From NCBI RefSeq assembly GCF_029227915.1, contig NC_079883.1, forward strand, positions 32,366,001 through 32,430,000: DNA of 64,000 bases, given 5' to 3'. The notes below the pieces were generated by a model. It worked only from the letters and a program-made list of their open reading frames with translations. It was not told the origin of the DNA and ran no database searches. The position numbers were made by a program, and so were the translations under genes. This document shows positions 50,412-63,883 of this stretch, one piece after another. Each line of letters begins with the position of its first letter. The stretch's first letter is position 1. This stretch comes from Hydractinia symbiolongicarpus (Eukaryota; Cnidaria; Hydrozoa; Anthoathecata; Hydractiniidae).

Positions 50412-52694
50412 CACCACTAAAACGCATAAGACTTGTAGTTTACAAAAATTTTTTCATTTTTGATGAGACGCTGAATAAAAAAAGTTTAATCGCCGGCAAA
50501 CGAAAACCCGCGATTTCCCGTAAATCCCGGGCTTGGTCCGTATAGTCAAAAAAATACAAAGAAAGTACCCAGGGAGTAAACTCATTTCCCGAACGATTTT
50601 TTAAATTGTTTTGTCACCACAAAAACGCATGAGACTTGTAGTTTTCAAAAGTGTTTTCATTTTTGATGAGACGCTGAATAAAAGAAGTTTAATCGCCGGC
50701 AAACGCAAACCTGCGATTTCCCGTAAATCCCGGGCTTGGCCCGTATAGTCAAATGTATACATAGAAAGTACCCAGGGTGTAAACTCATTTCCCGAACAAT
50801 TTTTTAAACTATTTTTTCACCACTAAAACGCATGAGACTTGTAGTTTTCAAAAATGTTTTCATTTTTGATGAAACGCTTAATGAAAGGGGTTTAATCGCC
50901 GGCAACCGAAAACCCGCGATTTCCCGTAAATCCCGGGCTTGGCCCGTATAGTCGAATGTATACAAAGAAAGTACCCTGTGAGTAAACTCATTTCCAGAAA
51001 AATTTTTTAAATTAGTTTTTCACCACTAAAGGCATAAGACTTGTAGTTTTCAAAAATGTTTTCATTTTTGATGAGACGCTGAATAAAAGAAGTTTAATCG
51101 CCGTCAAACGAAAACCCGCGTTTTCCCGTAAATCCCGGGCTTGGCCCGTATAGTCAAAAGTATACAAAAAAAGTACCCAGGGAGTAAACTCATTTCCCAA
51201 ACGATTTTTTAAATTATTTTGTCACCATTAAAACGCATGTGACTTGTAGTTTTCAAAAGTGTTTTCATTTTTGATGAGACGCTGAATAAAAGAAGTTTAA
51301 TCGCTGGTAAACGAAAACCTGCGATTTCCCGTAAATCCCGGGCTTGGCCCGTATAGTTGTATGTATCTAAAGAAAGTACCCAGGGTGTAAACTGATTTCC
51401 CGAACGATTTTTCAAATTATTTCTGCACCACTAGAACAAGTGAGACTTGTAGTTTTTAAAAATGTTTTCATTTTTAATGAGAAGATTAATGAAGGAGGTT
51501 TAATCGCCGGTAAACGAAAACCCGCGATTTCCCGTAAATCCCGGGCTTGGCCCGTATAGTCGAATGTATACAAAGAAAGTACCAAGGGAGTAAACTCATT
51601 TTCCAAACGATTTTTTAAATTATTATTTCACCAATAAAGCCCATGAGACTTGTAGTTTTTAAAAATGTTTTCATTTTTGATGAGACGCTGAATAAAAGAA
51701 GTTTAATCGCCGGCAAACGAAAACCCGCGATTTCCCGTAAATCCCGGGCTTGGCCCGTATAGTCGAAAGTATACAAAGAAAGTACCCAGGGAGTAAACTG
51801 ATTTTCCGAACGATTTTTTAAATTATTTTTTAATCACTAAAACGCATGGGACTTGTAGTTTTTAAAAATGCTTTCATTTTTGATGAGACGTTGAATAAAA
51901 GAAGTTTAATCGCCGGCAAACGAAAACCTGCGATTACCCGTAAATACCGGAATCGGCCCGTATAATCAAAAGTATACAAAGAAAGTACCCAGGGAGTAAA
52001 CTCATTTCCTGAACGATTTTTTAAATTTTTTTTTAATCACTAAAACGCATGAGACTTGTAGTTTTTAAAAATGTTTTCATTTTTGATGAGACGCTGAATA
52101 AAAGAAGTTTAATCGCCGGCAAACGAAAACCCGCGATTTCCCGTAAATCCCGGGCTTGGCCCGTATAGTCGAATGTATATAAAGAAAGTACCCAGGGAGT
52201 AAACTGATTTCTCGAACGATTTTTTAAATTATTTTTTCACCTCTAAAACGCATGAGACTTGTAGTTTTCAAAAATGTTTTCATTTTTGATGAGACGCTGA
52301 ATAAAAGAAGTTTAATAGCCGGCAAACGAAAACCCGCGATTTCCCGTAAATCTCGGGCTTGGCCCGTATAGTCCAATGTATACAAAGAAAGTACCCAGGG
52401 AGTAAACTGATTTTCCGAACGATTTTTTAAATTATATTTTAATCACTAAAACGCATGAGACTTGTAGTTTTTAAAAATGCTTTCATTTTTGATGACACGT
52501 TGAATAAAAGAAGTTTAATCGCCGGCAAACGAAAACCCGCGATTACCCGTAAATACCGGAATCGGCCCGTATAATCAAAAGTATAGCCCGCGATTTCCCG
52601 TAAATCCCGGGCTTGGCCCGTATAGTCGAATGTATACAAAGAAAGTACCCTGTGAGTAAACTCATTTCCAGAACGATTTTTCAAATTATTTTTC
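50412..52694 (+). repeat. 11-monomer HOR, copy 2 (2,283 bp)
   Basis: Matches copy 1 up to about 51690 and copy 3 along nearly its whole length at +2,283. It includes AATCACTAAAACG, CACCTCTAAAACG and GATTACCCGTAAATACCGG monomers that are absent from copy 1. Confidence 0.82.
52441..52694 (+). repeat. Fused 254-bp monomer, independent junction
   Basis: AAAAGTATA joins GCCCGCGATTTCCCG near 52586, removing about 152 bp from a dimer. CCCGCG occurs at 52536 and again at 52587, so the CCCG module is duplicated. The homologous position in copy 3 (near 54868) continues without the deletion, so this event is separate from the one at 47984 and 50289. Confidence 0.8.
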
Positions 52695-54862
52695 CACCAC
52701 TAAAACGCATAAGACTTGTAGTTTAAAAAATTTTTTTCATTTTTGATGAGACGCTGAATAAAAAAAGTTTAATCGCCGGCAAACGAAAACCCGCGATTTC
52801 CCGTAAATCCCGGGCTTGGTCCGTATAGTCAAAAAAATACAAAGAAAGTACCCAGGGAGTAAACTCATTTCCCGAACGATTTTTTAAATTATTTTGTCAC
52901 CACAAAAACGCATGAGACTTGTAGTTTTCAAAAGTGTTTTCATTTTTGATGAGACGCTGAATAAAAGAAGTTTAATCGCCGGCAAACGCAAACCTGCGAT
53001 TTCCCGTAAATCCCGGGCTTGGCCCGTATAGTCGAATGTATACATAGAAAGTACCCAGGGAGTAAACTCATTTCCCGAACAATTTTTTAAACTATTTTTT
53101 CACCACTACAACGCATGAGACTTGTAGTTTTCAAAAATGTTTTCATTTTTGATGAAACGCTTAATGAAAGGGGTTTAATCGCCGGCAAACGAAAACCCGC
53201 GATTTCCCGTAAATCCCGGGCTTGGCCCGTATAGTCGAATGTATACAAAGAAAGTACCCTGTGAGTAAACTCATTTCCAGAAAAATTTTTTAAATTAGTT
53301 TTTCACCACTAAAGGCATAAGACTTGTAGTTTTCAAAAATGTTTTCATTTTTGATGAGACGCTGAATAAAAGAAGTTTAATCGCCGTCAAACAAAAACCC
53401 GCGATTTCCCGTAAATCCCGCGCTTGGCCCGTATAGTCAAAAGTATACAAAAAAAGTACCCAGGGAGTAAACTCATTTCCCAAACGATTTTTTAAATGAT
53501 TTTGTCACCATTAAAACGCATGTGACTTGTAGTTTTCAAAAGTGTTTTCATTTTTGATGAGACGCTGAATAAAAGAAGTTTAATCGCTGGTAAACGAAAA
53601 CCCGCGATTTCCCGTAAATCCCGGGCTTGGCCCGTATAGTTGTATGTGTCTAAAGAAAGTACCCAGGGAGTAAACTGATTTCCCGAACGATTTTTCAAAT
53701 TATTTCTGCACCACTAGAACAAGTGAGACTTGTAGTTTTCAAAAATGTTTTCATTTTTAATGAGAAGATTAATGAAGGAGGTTTAATCGCCGGTAAACGA
53801 AAACCCGCGATTTCCCGTAAATCCCGGGCTTGGCCCGTATAGTCGAATGTATACAAAGAAAGTACCCAGGGAGTAAACTCATTTTCCAAACGATTTTTTA
53901 AATTATTATTTCACCAATAAAGCCCATGAGACTTGTAGTTTTTAAAAATGTTTTCATTTTTGATGAGACGCTGAATAAAAGAAGTTTAATCGCCGGCAAA
54001 CGAAAACCCGCGATTTCCCGTAAATCCCGGGCTTGGCCCGTATAGTCGAAAGTATACAAAGAAAGTACCCAGGGAGTAAACTGATTTTCCGAACGATTTT
54101 TTAAATTATTTTTTAATCACTAAAACGCATGAGACTTGTAGTTTTTAAAAATGCTTTCATTTTTGATGAGACGTTGAATAAAAGAAGTTTAATCGCCGGC
54201 AAACGAAAACCCGCGATTACCCGTAAATACCGGAATCGGCCCGTATAATCAAAAGTATACAAAGAAAGTACCCAGGGAGTAAACTCATTTCCTGAACGAT
54301 TTTTTAAATTTTTTTTTAATCACTAAAACGCATGAGACTTGTAGTTTTTAAAAATGTTTTCATTTTTGATGAGACGCTGAATAAAAGAAGTTTAATCGCC
54401 GGCAAACGAAAACCCGCGATTTCCCGTAAATCCCGGGCTTGGCCAGTATAGTCGAATGTATATAAAGAAATTACCCAGGGAGTAAACTGATTTCTCGAAC
54501 GATTTTTTAAATTATTTTTTCACCTCTAAAACGCATGAGACTTGTAGTTTTCAAAAATGTTTTCATTTTTGATGAGACGCTGAATAAAAGAAGTTTAATA
54601 GCCGGCAAACGAAAACCCGCGATTTCCCGTAAATCTCGGGCTTGGCCCGTATAGTCCAATGTATACAAAGAAAGTACCCAGGGAGTAAACTGATTTTCCG
54701 AACGATTTTTTAAATTATATTTTAATCACTAAAACGCATGAGACTTGTAGTTTTTAAAAATGCTTTCATTTTTGATGACACGTTGAATAAAAGAAGTTTA
54801 ATCGCCGGCAAACGAAAACCCGCGATTACCCGTAAATACCGGAATCGGCCCGTATAATCAAA
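52695..54862 (+). repeat. 11-monomer HOR, copy 3
   Basis: Matches copy 2 at +2,283 with few differences, for example GGCCAGTATAG near 54445, GAAATTACCC near 54470 and CCCGCGC near 53420. It runs past the point where copy 2 is truncated. Confidence 0.82.
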
Positions 54863-55989
54863 AGTATACAAAGAAAGTACCCAGGGAGTAAACTCATTTC
54901 CTGAACGATTTTTTGAATTTTTTTAATCACTAAAACGCATGAGACTTGTAGTTTTTAAAAATGTTTTCATTTTTGATGAGACGCTGAATAAAAGAAGTTT
55001 GATCGCCGGCAAACGAAAACCTGCGATTTCCCGTAAAACCCCAGCTTGGCCCGTATAGTCGAATGTATACAAAGAAAGTACCCAGGGATTAAACTGATTT
55101 TCCGAACGATTTTTTAAATTATTTTTTCACCTCTAAAACGCATGAGACTTGTAGTTTTCAAAAATGTTTTCATTTTTGATGAGACGCTGAATAAAAGAAG
55201 TTTAATCGCCGGCAAACGAAAACCCGCCATTTCCCGTAAATACCGGAATCGACCCGTATAGTCAAAAGTATACAAAGAAAGTACCCAAGGAGTAAACTCA
55301 TTTCCCGAACGATTTTTTAAATTTTTTTTTAATCACTAAAACGCATGAGACATGTAGTTTTTAAAAATGTTTTCATTTTTGATGAGACGCTGAATAAAAG
55401 AAGTTTAATCGCCGGAAAACGAAAACCCGCGATTTCCCGAAAATACCGAAATCGGCCAGTATAGTCAACAGTATACAAAGAAAGTTCCCAGGGAGTAAAC
55501 TCATTTCCCGAACGATTTTTTAAATTATTTTTTCACCTCTAAAACGCATGAGACTTGTAGTTTTAAAAAATGTTTTCATTTTTGATGAGACGCTGAATAA
55601 AAGAAGTTTAATCGCCGGCAAACGAAAACCCGCGATTTCCCGAAAATCCCGGGCTTGGCTTGTATAGTCGAATGTAAACAAACAAAGTACCCAGGGAGTA
55701 AACTGATTTCCCGAACGATTTTTTAAATAATTTTTGCACCACTAGAACGAATGAGACTTGTAGTATTCAAAAATGTTCACATTTTTGATGAGACGCTGAA
55801 TAAAAGAAGTTTAATAGCCGGTAAACGAAAACCCGCGATTTCCCGTAAACCCCGGACTTGGCCCGTATAGTCGAATGTATACAAAAAAAGTACCCAGGGA
55901 GTAAATTCATTTCCCGACCGATTTTTTGAATTATTTTTTAATCACTGAAACGCTTGAGACTTGTAGTTTTAAAGAATGTTTTCATTTTT
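54863..55989 (+). repeat. Divergent monomers, right flank
   Basis: Monomers carry AATCACTAAAACG or CACCTCTAAAACG fronts, TACCGGAATCG, TAGTCAACAG and CAAACAAAG variants. 54721-55500 matches about 62011-62800 (offset 7,290, then 7,087 after one monomer is missing). Confidence 0.8.
55767..55788 (+). repeat. AT dyad with changed loop (exemplar)
   Basis: Arms TCAAAAATG and CATTTTTGA are the same as at 576-597 but the loop is TTCA. A further version at 56172-56193 has loop TTTA and one wobble pair at the end. The stem is kept while the loop varies. Confidence 0.65.
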
Positions 55990-58014
55990 GATGAGACGCT
56001 GACTAAAAGAAGTTTAATCGCCGGCAAACGAAAACCCGCGATTTCCCGTAAATCCCGGGCTTGGTCGTATAGTCGAATGTATACAAAGAAAGTACCCAGG
56101 GAGTAAATTAATTTCCCGAACGATTTTTTAAATAATTTCTGCACCACTAGAACGAATGAGACTTGTAGTATTCAAAAATGTTTACATTTTTGGTGAGACG
56201 CTGAATAAAAGAAGTTTAATCGCCGGCAAATGAAAACCCGCGTTAACCTAAATCCCGGACTCGGCCCGTATAATTAAAAGTGTACAAAGAAAGTACCCAG
56301 GGATTAAACTGATTTCCCGAACGATTTTTTAAATAATCTCTGCACCACTAGAACGAATGAGACTTGTAGTATTCAAAAATGTTTACATTTTTGGTGAGAC
56401 GTTGAATAAAAGCAGTTTAATCTCCCGCAAACGAAAACCTGCGATTTCGCAATAATCCCGGGCTTGGCTTGTATAGTCCAATGTATACAAATAAAGTACC
56501 CAGGGAGTAAACTGATTTTCCAAACGATTTTTTAAATTATATTTTAATCACTAAAACGCATGAGACTTGTAGTTTTTAAAAATGCTTTCATTTTTGATGA
56601 CGCGTTGAATAAAAGAAGTTTAATCGCCGGCAAACGAAAACCCGCGATTACCCGTAAATACCGGAATCGGCCCGTATAATCAAAAGTATACAAAGAAAGT
56701 ACCCAGGGAGTAAACTCATTTCCTGAACGATTTTTTGAATTTTTTTAATTACTAAAACGCATGAGACTTGTAGTTTTTAAAAATGTTTTCATTTTTGATG
56801 AGACGCTGAATAAAAGAAGTTTGATCGCCGGAAAACGAAAACCCGCGATTTCCCGAAAATACCGGGCTTGGCCGGTATATTCGAATGTATACAAAGAAAG
56901 TACCCAGGGTGTAAACTAATTTCCCGAACGATTTTTTAAACTATTTTTTAATCACTTAAACGCACGAGACTTGTAGTTTTCAAAAATGTTTTTATTTTTG
57001 ATGAGACGTTGAATAAAAGAAGTTTAATCGCCGGCAAACGAAAACCCGCGATTTCCCGAAAATACCGAAATCGGCCAGTATAGTCAACAGTATACAAAGA
57101 AAGTTCCCAGGGAGTAAACTCATTTCCCGAACGATTTTTTAAATTATTTTTTCACCTCTAAAACGCATGAGACTTGTAGTTTTAAAAAATGTTTTCATTT
57201 TTGATGAGACGCTGAATAAAAGAAGTTTAATCGCCGGCAAACAAAAACCCGCGATTTCCAGTAAATACCGAAATTGGCCCGTATAGTCGAATGTATACAA
57301 AGAAAGTACCCAGGGAGTAAACTAATTTTCCGAACAATTTTTTAAATAATTTTTTCACCTCTAAAACGCATGAGACTTGGAGTTTTAAAAAATGTTTTCA
57401 TTTTTGATGAGACGCTGAATAAAAGAAGTTTAAACGCCGGCAAACGAAAACCCGCGATTTCCCGAAAATCCCGGGCTTGGCTTGTATAGTCGAATGTAAA
57501 CAAACAAAGTACCCAGGGAGTAAACTGATTTCCCGAACGATTTTTTAAATAATTTCTGCACCACTAGAACGAATGAGACTTGTAGTATTCAAAAATGTTC
57601 ACATTTTTGATGAGACGCTGAATAAAAGAAGTTTAATAGCCGGTAAACGAAAACCCGCGATTTCCCGTAAACCCCGGGCTTGGCCCGTATAGTCGAATGT
57701 ATACAAAAAAAGTACCCAGGGAGTAAATTCATTTCCCGACCGATTTTTTAAATTATTTTTTAATCACTGAAACGCTTGAGACTTGTAGTTTTCAAGAATG
57801 TTTTCATTTTTGATGAGACGCTGAATAAAAGAAGTTTAATCGCCGGCAAACGAAAACCGGCGATTTCCCGTAAATTCTGGAATCAGCCCGTATAGTCAAA
57901 AGTATACAAGGAAAGTACCCAGGGAGTAAACTCATTTCCCGAACGATTTTTTAAATTATTTTTTCACCAATAAAACGCATGAGACTTGTAGTTTTCAAAA
58001 ATCGTTTCATTTTT
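55990..58014 (+). repeat. 10-monomer HOR, copy 1 (2,025 bp)
   Basis: Markers repeat at exactly +2,025: TTGGTCGTATAG (56061, 58086), CGCGTTAACCTAAATCC, GCAGTTTAATCTCCCGC (56412, 58437), TTTCGCAATAATCC, GGCCGGTATATTCG, and GTAAACAAACAAAG. Monomers are slightly short, averaging 202.5 bp. Confidence 0.88.
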
Positions 58015-60039
58015 GATGAGACGCTGACTAAAAGAAGTTTAATCGCCGGCAAACGAAAACCCGCGATTTCCCGTAAATCCCGGGCTTGGTCGTATAGTCG
58101 AATGTATACAAAGAAAGTACCCAGGAAGTAAATTGATTTCCCGAACGATTTTTTAAATAATTTCTGCACCACTAGAACGAATGAGACTTGTAGTATTCAA
58201 AAATGTTTACATTTTTGGTGAGACGCTGAATAAAAGAAGTTTAATCGCCGGCAAATGAAAACCCGCGTTAACCTAAATCCCGGACTCGGCCCGTATAATT
58301 AAAAGTGTACAAAGAAAGTACCCAGGGATTAAACTGATTTCCCGAACGATTTTTTAAATAATCTCTGCACCACTAGAACGAATGAGACTTGTAGTATTCA
58401 AAAATGTTTACATTTTTGGTGAGACGTTGAATAAAAGCAGTTTAATCTCCCGCAAACGAAAACCTGCGATTTCGCAATAATCCCGGGCTTGGCTTGTATA
58501 GTCCAATGTATACAAATAAAGTACCCAGGGAGTAAACTGATTTTCCAAACGATTTTTTAAATTATATTTTAATCACTAAAACGCATGAGACTTGTAGTTT
58601 TTAAAAATGCTTTCATTTTTGATGACGCGTTGAATAAAAGAAGTTTAATCGCCGGCAAACGAAAACCCGCGATTACCCGTAAATACCGGAATCGGCCCGT
58701 ATAATCAAAAGTATACAAAGAAAGTACCCAGGGAGTAAACTCATTTCCTGAACGATTTTTTGAATTTTTTTAATTACTAAAACGCATGAGACTTGTAGTT
58801 TTTAAAAATGTTTTCATTTTTGATGAGACGCTGAATAAAAGAAGTTTGATCGCCGGAAAACGAAAACCCGCGATTTCCCGAAAATACCGGGCTTGGCCGG
58901 TATATTCGAATGTATACAAAGAAAGTACCCAGGGTGTAAACTAATTTCCCGAACGATTTTTTAAACTATTTTTTAATCACTTAAACGCACGAGACTTGTA
59001 GTTTTCAAAAATGTTTTTATTTTTGATGAGACGTTGAATAAAAGAAGTTTAATCGCCGGCAAACGAAAACCCGCGATTTCCCGAAAATACCGAAATCGGC
59101 CAGTATAGTCAACAGTATACAAAGAAAGTTCCCAGGGAGTAAACTCATTTCCCGAACGATTTTTTAAATTATTTTTTCACCTCTAAAACGCATGAGACTT
59201 GTAGTTTTAAAAAATGTTTTCATTTTTGATGAGACGCTGAATAAAAGAAGTTTAATCGCCGGCAAACAAAAACCCGCGATTTCCAGTAAATACCGAAATT
59301 GGCCCGTATAGTCGAATGTATACAAAGAAAGTACCCAGGGAGTAAACTAATTTTCCGAACAATTTTTTAAATAATTTTTTCACCTCTAAAACGCATGAGA
59401 CTTGGAGTTTTAAAAAATGTTTTCATTTTTGATGAGACGCTGAATAAAAGAAGTTTAAACGCCGGCAAACGAAAACCCGCGATTTCCCGAAAATCCCGGG
59501 CTTGGCTTGTATAGTCGAATGTAAACAAACAAAGTACCCAGGGAGTAAACTGATTTCCCGAACGATTTTTTAAATAATTTCTGCACCACTAGAACGAATG
59601 AGACTTGTAGTATTCAAAAATGTTCACATTTTTGATGAGACGCTGAATAAAAGAAGTTTAATAGCCGGTAAACGAAAACCCGCGATTTCCCGTAAACCCC
59701 GGGCTTGGCCCGTATAGTCGAATGTATACAAAAAAAGTACCCAGGGAGTAAATTCATTTCCCGACCGATTTTTTAAATTATTTTTTAATCACTGAAACGC
59801 TTGAGACTTGTAGTTTTCAAGAATGTTTTCATTTTTGATGAGACGCTGAATAAAAGAAGTTTAATCGCCGGCAAACGAAAACCGGCGATTTCCCGTAAAT
59901 TCTGGAATCAGCCCGTATAGTCAAAAGTATACAAGGAAAGTACCCAGGGAGTAAACTCATTTCCCGAACGATTTTTTAAATTATTTTTTCACCAATAAAA
60001 CGCATGAGACTTGTAGTTTTCAAAAATCGTTTCATTTTT
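58015..60039 (+). repeat. 10-monomer HOR, copy 2 (2,025 bp)
   Basis: Nearly identical to copy 1 by eye across its length, including the private TTTCGCAATAATCC variant, so the duplication is recent although the monomers inside one copy are strongly diverged from each other. Confidence 0.88.
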
Positions 60040-60565
60040 GATGAGACGCTGACTAAAAGAAGTTTAATCGCCGGCAAACGAAAACCCGCGATTTCCCGTA
60101 AATCCCGGGCTTGGTCGTATAGTCGAATGTATACAAAGAAAGTACCCAGGAAGTAAATTGATTTCCCGAACGATTTTTTAAATAATTTCTGCACCACTAG
60201 AACGAATGAGACTTGTAGTATTCAAAAATGTTTACATTTTTGGTGAGACGCTGAATAAAAGAAGTTTAATCGCCGGCAAACGAAAACCCGCGTTAACCTA
60301 AATCCCGGACTCGGCCCGTATAATTAAAAGTGTACAAAGAAAGTACCCAGGGATTAAACTGATTTCCCGAACGATTTTTTAAATAATCTCTGCACCACTA
60401 GAACGAATGAGACTTGTAGTATTCAAAAATGTTTACATTTTTGGTGAGACGTTGAATAAAAGCAGTTTAATCTCCCGCAAACGAAAACCTGCGATTTTGC
60501 GAAAATCCCGGGCTTGGCTTGTATAGTCCAATGTATACAAATAAAGTACCCAGGGAGTAAACTGA
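60040..60565 (+). repeat. 10-monomer HOR, truncated copy 3
   Basis: Continues at +2,025 through GCAGTTTAATCTCCCGC (60462), with small changes (CAAACGAAAACCCGCG, TTTTGCGAAAATCC). It diverges after about 60565. Confidence 0.8.
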
Positions 60566-62450
60566 TTTCCCGAACGATTTTTTAAATAATTTCTGCACCA
60601 CTAGAACGAATGAGAATTGTAGTATTCAAAAATGTTCACATTTTTGATGAGACGCTGAATAAAAGAAGTTTAATAGCCGGCAAACGAAAACCCGCTATTT
60701 CCCGTAAATCCCGGGCTTGGCCCGTATAGTCGAATGTATACAAAGAAAGTACCCAGGGAGTAAATTCATTTCCCGAACGATTTTTTAAATTTTTTTTTAA
60801 TCACTGAAACGCTTGCGACTTGTAGTTTTCAAAAATGTTTTCATTTTTGATGAGACGCTGAATAAAAGAAGTTTAATAGCCGGCAAACGAAAACCCGCGA
60901 TTTCCCGTAAATCTCGGGCTTGGCCCGTATAGTCCAATGTATACAAAGAAAGTACCCAGGGAGTAAACTGATTTTCCGAACGATTTTTAAATTATATTTT
61001 AATCACTAAAACGCATGAGACTTGTAGTTTTTAAAAATGCTTTCATTTTTGATGACACGTTGAATAAAAGAAGTTTAATCGCCGGAAAACGAAAACCCGC
61101 GATTACCCGTAAATACCGGAATCGGCCCGTATAATCAAAAGTATACAAATAAAGTACCCAGGGAGTAAACTCATTTCCTGAACGATTTTTTGAATTTTTT
61201 TAATCACTAAAACGCATGAGACTTGTAGTTTTTAAAAATGTTTTCATTTTTGATGAGACGCTGAATAAAAGAAGTTTAATCGCCGGCAAACGAAAACCTG
61301 CGATTTCCCGTAAATACCGGAATCGGCCCGTATAATCAAAAGTATACAAAGAAAGTACCCAGGGAGTAAACTCATTTCCTGAACGATTTTTTGAATTTTT
61401 TTAATCACTAAAACGCATGAGACTTGTAGTTTTTAAAAATGTTTTCATTTTTGATGAGACGCTGAATAAAAGAAGTTTAATCGCCGGCAAACGAAAACCT
61501 GCGATTTCCCGTAAAACCCCGGGCTTGGCTTGTATAGTCCAATGTATACAAATAAAGTACCCAGGGAGTAAACTGATTTCCCGAACGATTTTTTAAATAA
61601 TTTCTGCACCACTAGAACGAATGAGACTTGTAGTATTCAAAAATGTTCACATTTTTGATGAGACGCTGAATAAAAGAAGTTTAATAGCCGGCAAACGAAA
61701 ACCCGCGATTTCCCGTAAATCCCGGGCTTGGCCCGTATAGTCGAATGTATACAAAGAAAGTACCCAGGGAGTAAATTCATTTCCCGAACGATTTTTTAAG
61801 TTTTTTTTGTAATCACTGAAACGCTTGCGACTTGTAGTTTTCAAAAATGTTTTCATTTTTGATGAGACGCTGAATAAAAGAAGTTTAATAGCCGGCAAAC
61901 GAAAACCCGCGATTTCCCGTAAATCTCGGGCTTGGCCCGTATAGTCCAATGTATACAAAGAAAGTACCCAGGGAGTAAACTGATTTTCCGAACGATTTTT
62001 TAAATTATATTTTAATCACTAAAACGCATGAGACTTGTAGTTTTTAAAAATGCTTTCATTTTTGATGACACGTTGAATAAAAGAAGTTTAATCGCCGGCA
62101 AACGAAAACCCGCGATTACCCGTAAATACCGGAATCGGCCCGTATAATCAAAAGTATACAAAGAAAGTACCCAGGGAGTAAACTCATTTCCTGAACGATT
62201 TTTTGAATTTTTTTAATCACTAAAACGCATGAGACTTGTAGTTTTTAAAAATGTTTTCATTTTTGATGAGACGCTGAATAAAAGAAGTTTAATCGCCGGC
62301 AAACGAAAACCCGCCATTTCCCGTAAATACCGGAATCGACCCGTATAGTCAAAAGTATACAAAGAAAGTACCCAAGGAGTAAACTCATTTCCCGAACGAT
62401 TTTTTAAATTTTTTTTTAATCACTAAAACGCATGAGACATGTAGTTTTTA
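60566..62450 (+). repeat. 5-monomer tandem duplication (~1,012 bp) of divergent monomers
   Basis: The AGAACGAATGAG monomer near 60603, the GCTTGCGACTTG monomer (60811) and the TTATATTTTAATC monomer (60991) recur near 61614, 61823 and 62004. The offset drifts from 1,011 to 1,013 because of single-base indels. One TACCGGAATCG monomer is doubled within the first copy (61111 and 61312). Confidence 0.75.
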
Positions 62451-63883
62451 AAAATGTTTTCATTTTTGATGAGACGCTGAATAAAAGAAGTTTAATCGCC
62501 GGAAAACGAAAACCCGCGATTTCCCGAAAATACCGGGCTTGGCCGGTATATTCGAATGTATACAAAGAAAGTACCCAGGGTGTAAACTGATTTCCCGAAC
62601 GATTTTTTAAACTATTTTTTAATCACTAAAACGCACGAGACTTGTAGTTTTCGAAAATGTTTTTATTTTTGATGAGACGTTGAATAAAAGAAGTTTACTC
62701 GCCGGCAAACGAAAACCCGCGATTTCCCGAAAATACCGAAATCGGCCAGTATAGTCAACAGTATACAAAGAAAGTTCCCAGGGAGTAAACTCATTTCCCG
62801 AACGATTTTTTAAATTATTTTTTCACCTCTAAAACGCATGAGACTTGTAGTTTTAAAAAATGTTTTCATTTTTGATGAGACGCTGAATAAAAGAAGTTTA
62901 ATCGCCGGCAAACAAAAACCCGCGATTTTCAGTAAATACCGAAATTGGCCCGTATAGTCGAATGTATACAAAGAAACTACCCAGGGAGTAAACTAATTTT
63001 CCGAACAAATTTTTAAATAATTTTTTTACCTCTAAAACGCATGAGACTTGTAGTTTTAAAAAATGTTTTCATTTTTGATGAGACGCTGAATAAAAGAAGT
63101 TTAATCGCCGGCAAACGAAAACCCGCGATTTCCCGAAAATCCCGGGCTTGGCTTGTATGGTCGAATGTAAACAAACAAACTACCCAGGGAGTAAACTGAT
63201 TTCCCGAACGATTTTTTAAATAATTTCTGCACCACTAGAACGAATGAGACTTGTAGTATTCAAAAATGTTCACATTTTTGATGAGACGCTGAATAAAAGA
63301 AGTTTAATAGCCGGTAAACGAAAACCCGCGATTTCCCGTAAACCCCGGGCTTGGCCCGTATAGTCGAATGTATACAAAAAAGTACCCAGGGAGTAAATTC
63401 ATTTCCCGAACGATTTTTTAAATTATTTTTTAATCACTAAAACGCTTGAGACTTGTAGTTTTCAAGAATGTTTTCATTTTTGATGAGATGCTGAATAAAA
63501 GAAGTTTAATCGCCGGCAAACGAAAACCGGCGATTTCCCGTAAATTCTGGAATCAGCCCGTATAGTCAAAAGTATACAAGGAAAGTACCCAGGGAGTAAA
63601 CTCATTTCCCGAACGATTTTTTAAATTATTTTTTCACCAATAAAACGCATGAGACTTGTAGTTTTCAAAAAACGTTTCATTTTTGATGAGACGCTGACTA
63701 AAAGAAGTTTAATCGCCGGCAAACGAAAACCCGCGATTTCCCGTAAATCCCGGGCTTGGCCGTATAGTCGAATGTATACAAAGAAAGTACCCAGGGAGTA
63801 AATTGATTTCCCGAACGCTTTTTTAAATAATTTCTGCACCACTAGAACGAATGAGACTTGTAGTATTCAAAAATGTTTACATT
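62451..63883 (+). repeat. Dispersed copy of part of the 10-monomer HOR
   Basis: Matches about 58806-60238 at +3,645 (18 monomers), including GGCCGGTATATTCG, TAGTCAACAG, GTAAACAAACAAA and TTCTGGAATCAGCCCG. It has more differences than the two tandem copies show between themselves. Confidence 0.8.

Noticed and set aside
52180-52195. TATA-like GTATATAAAG as a promoter.
   Set aside because: It is a single-base variant of the normal GTATACAAAG of every monomer, found in two HOR copies, with no other promoter element or gene nearby.
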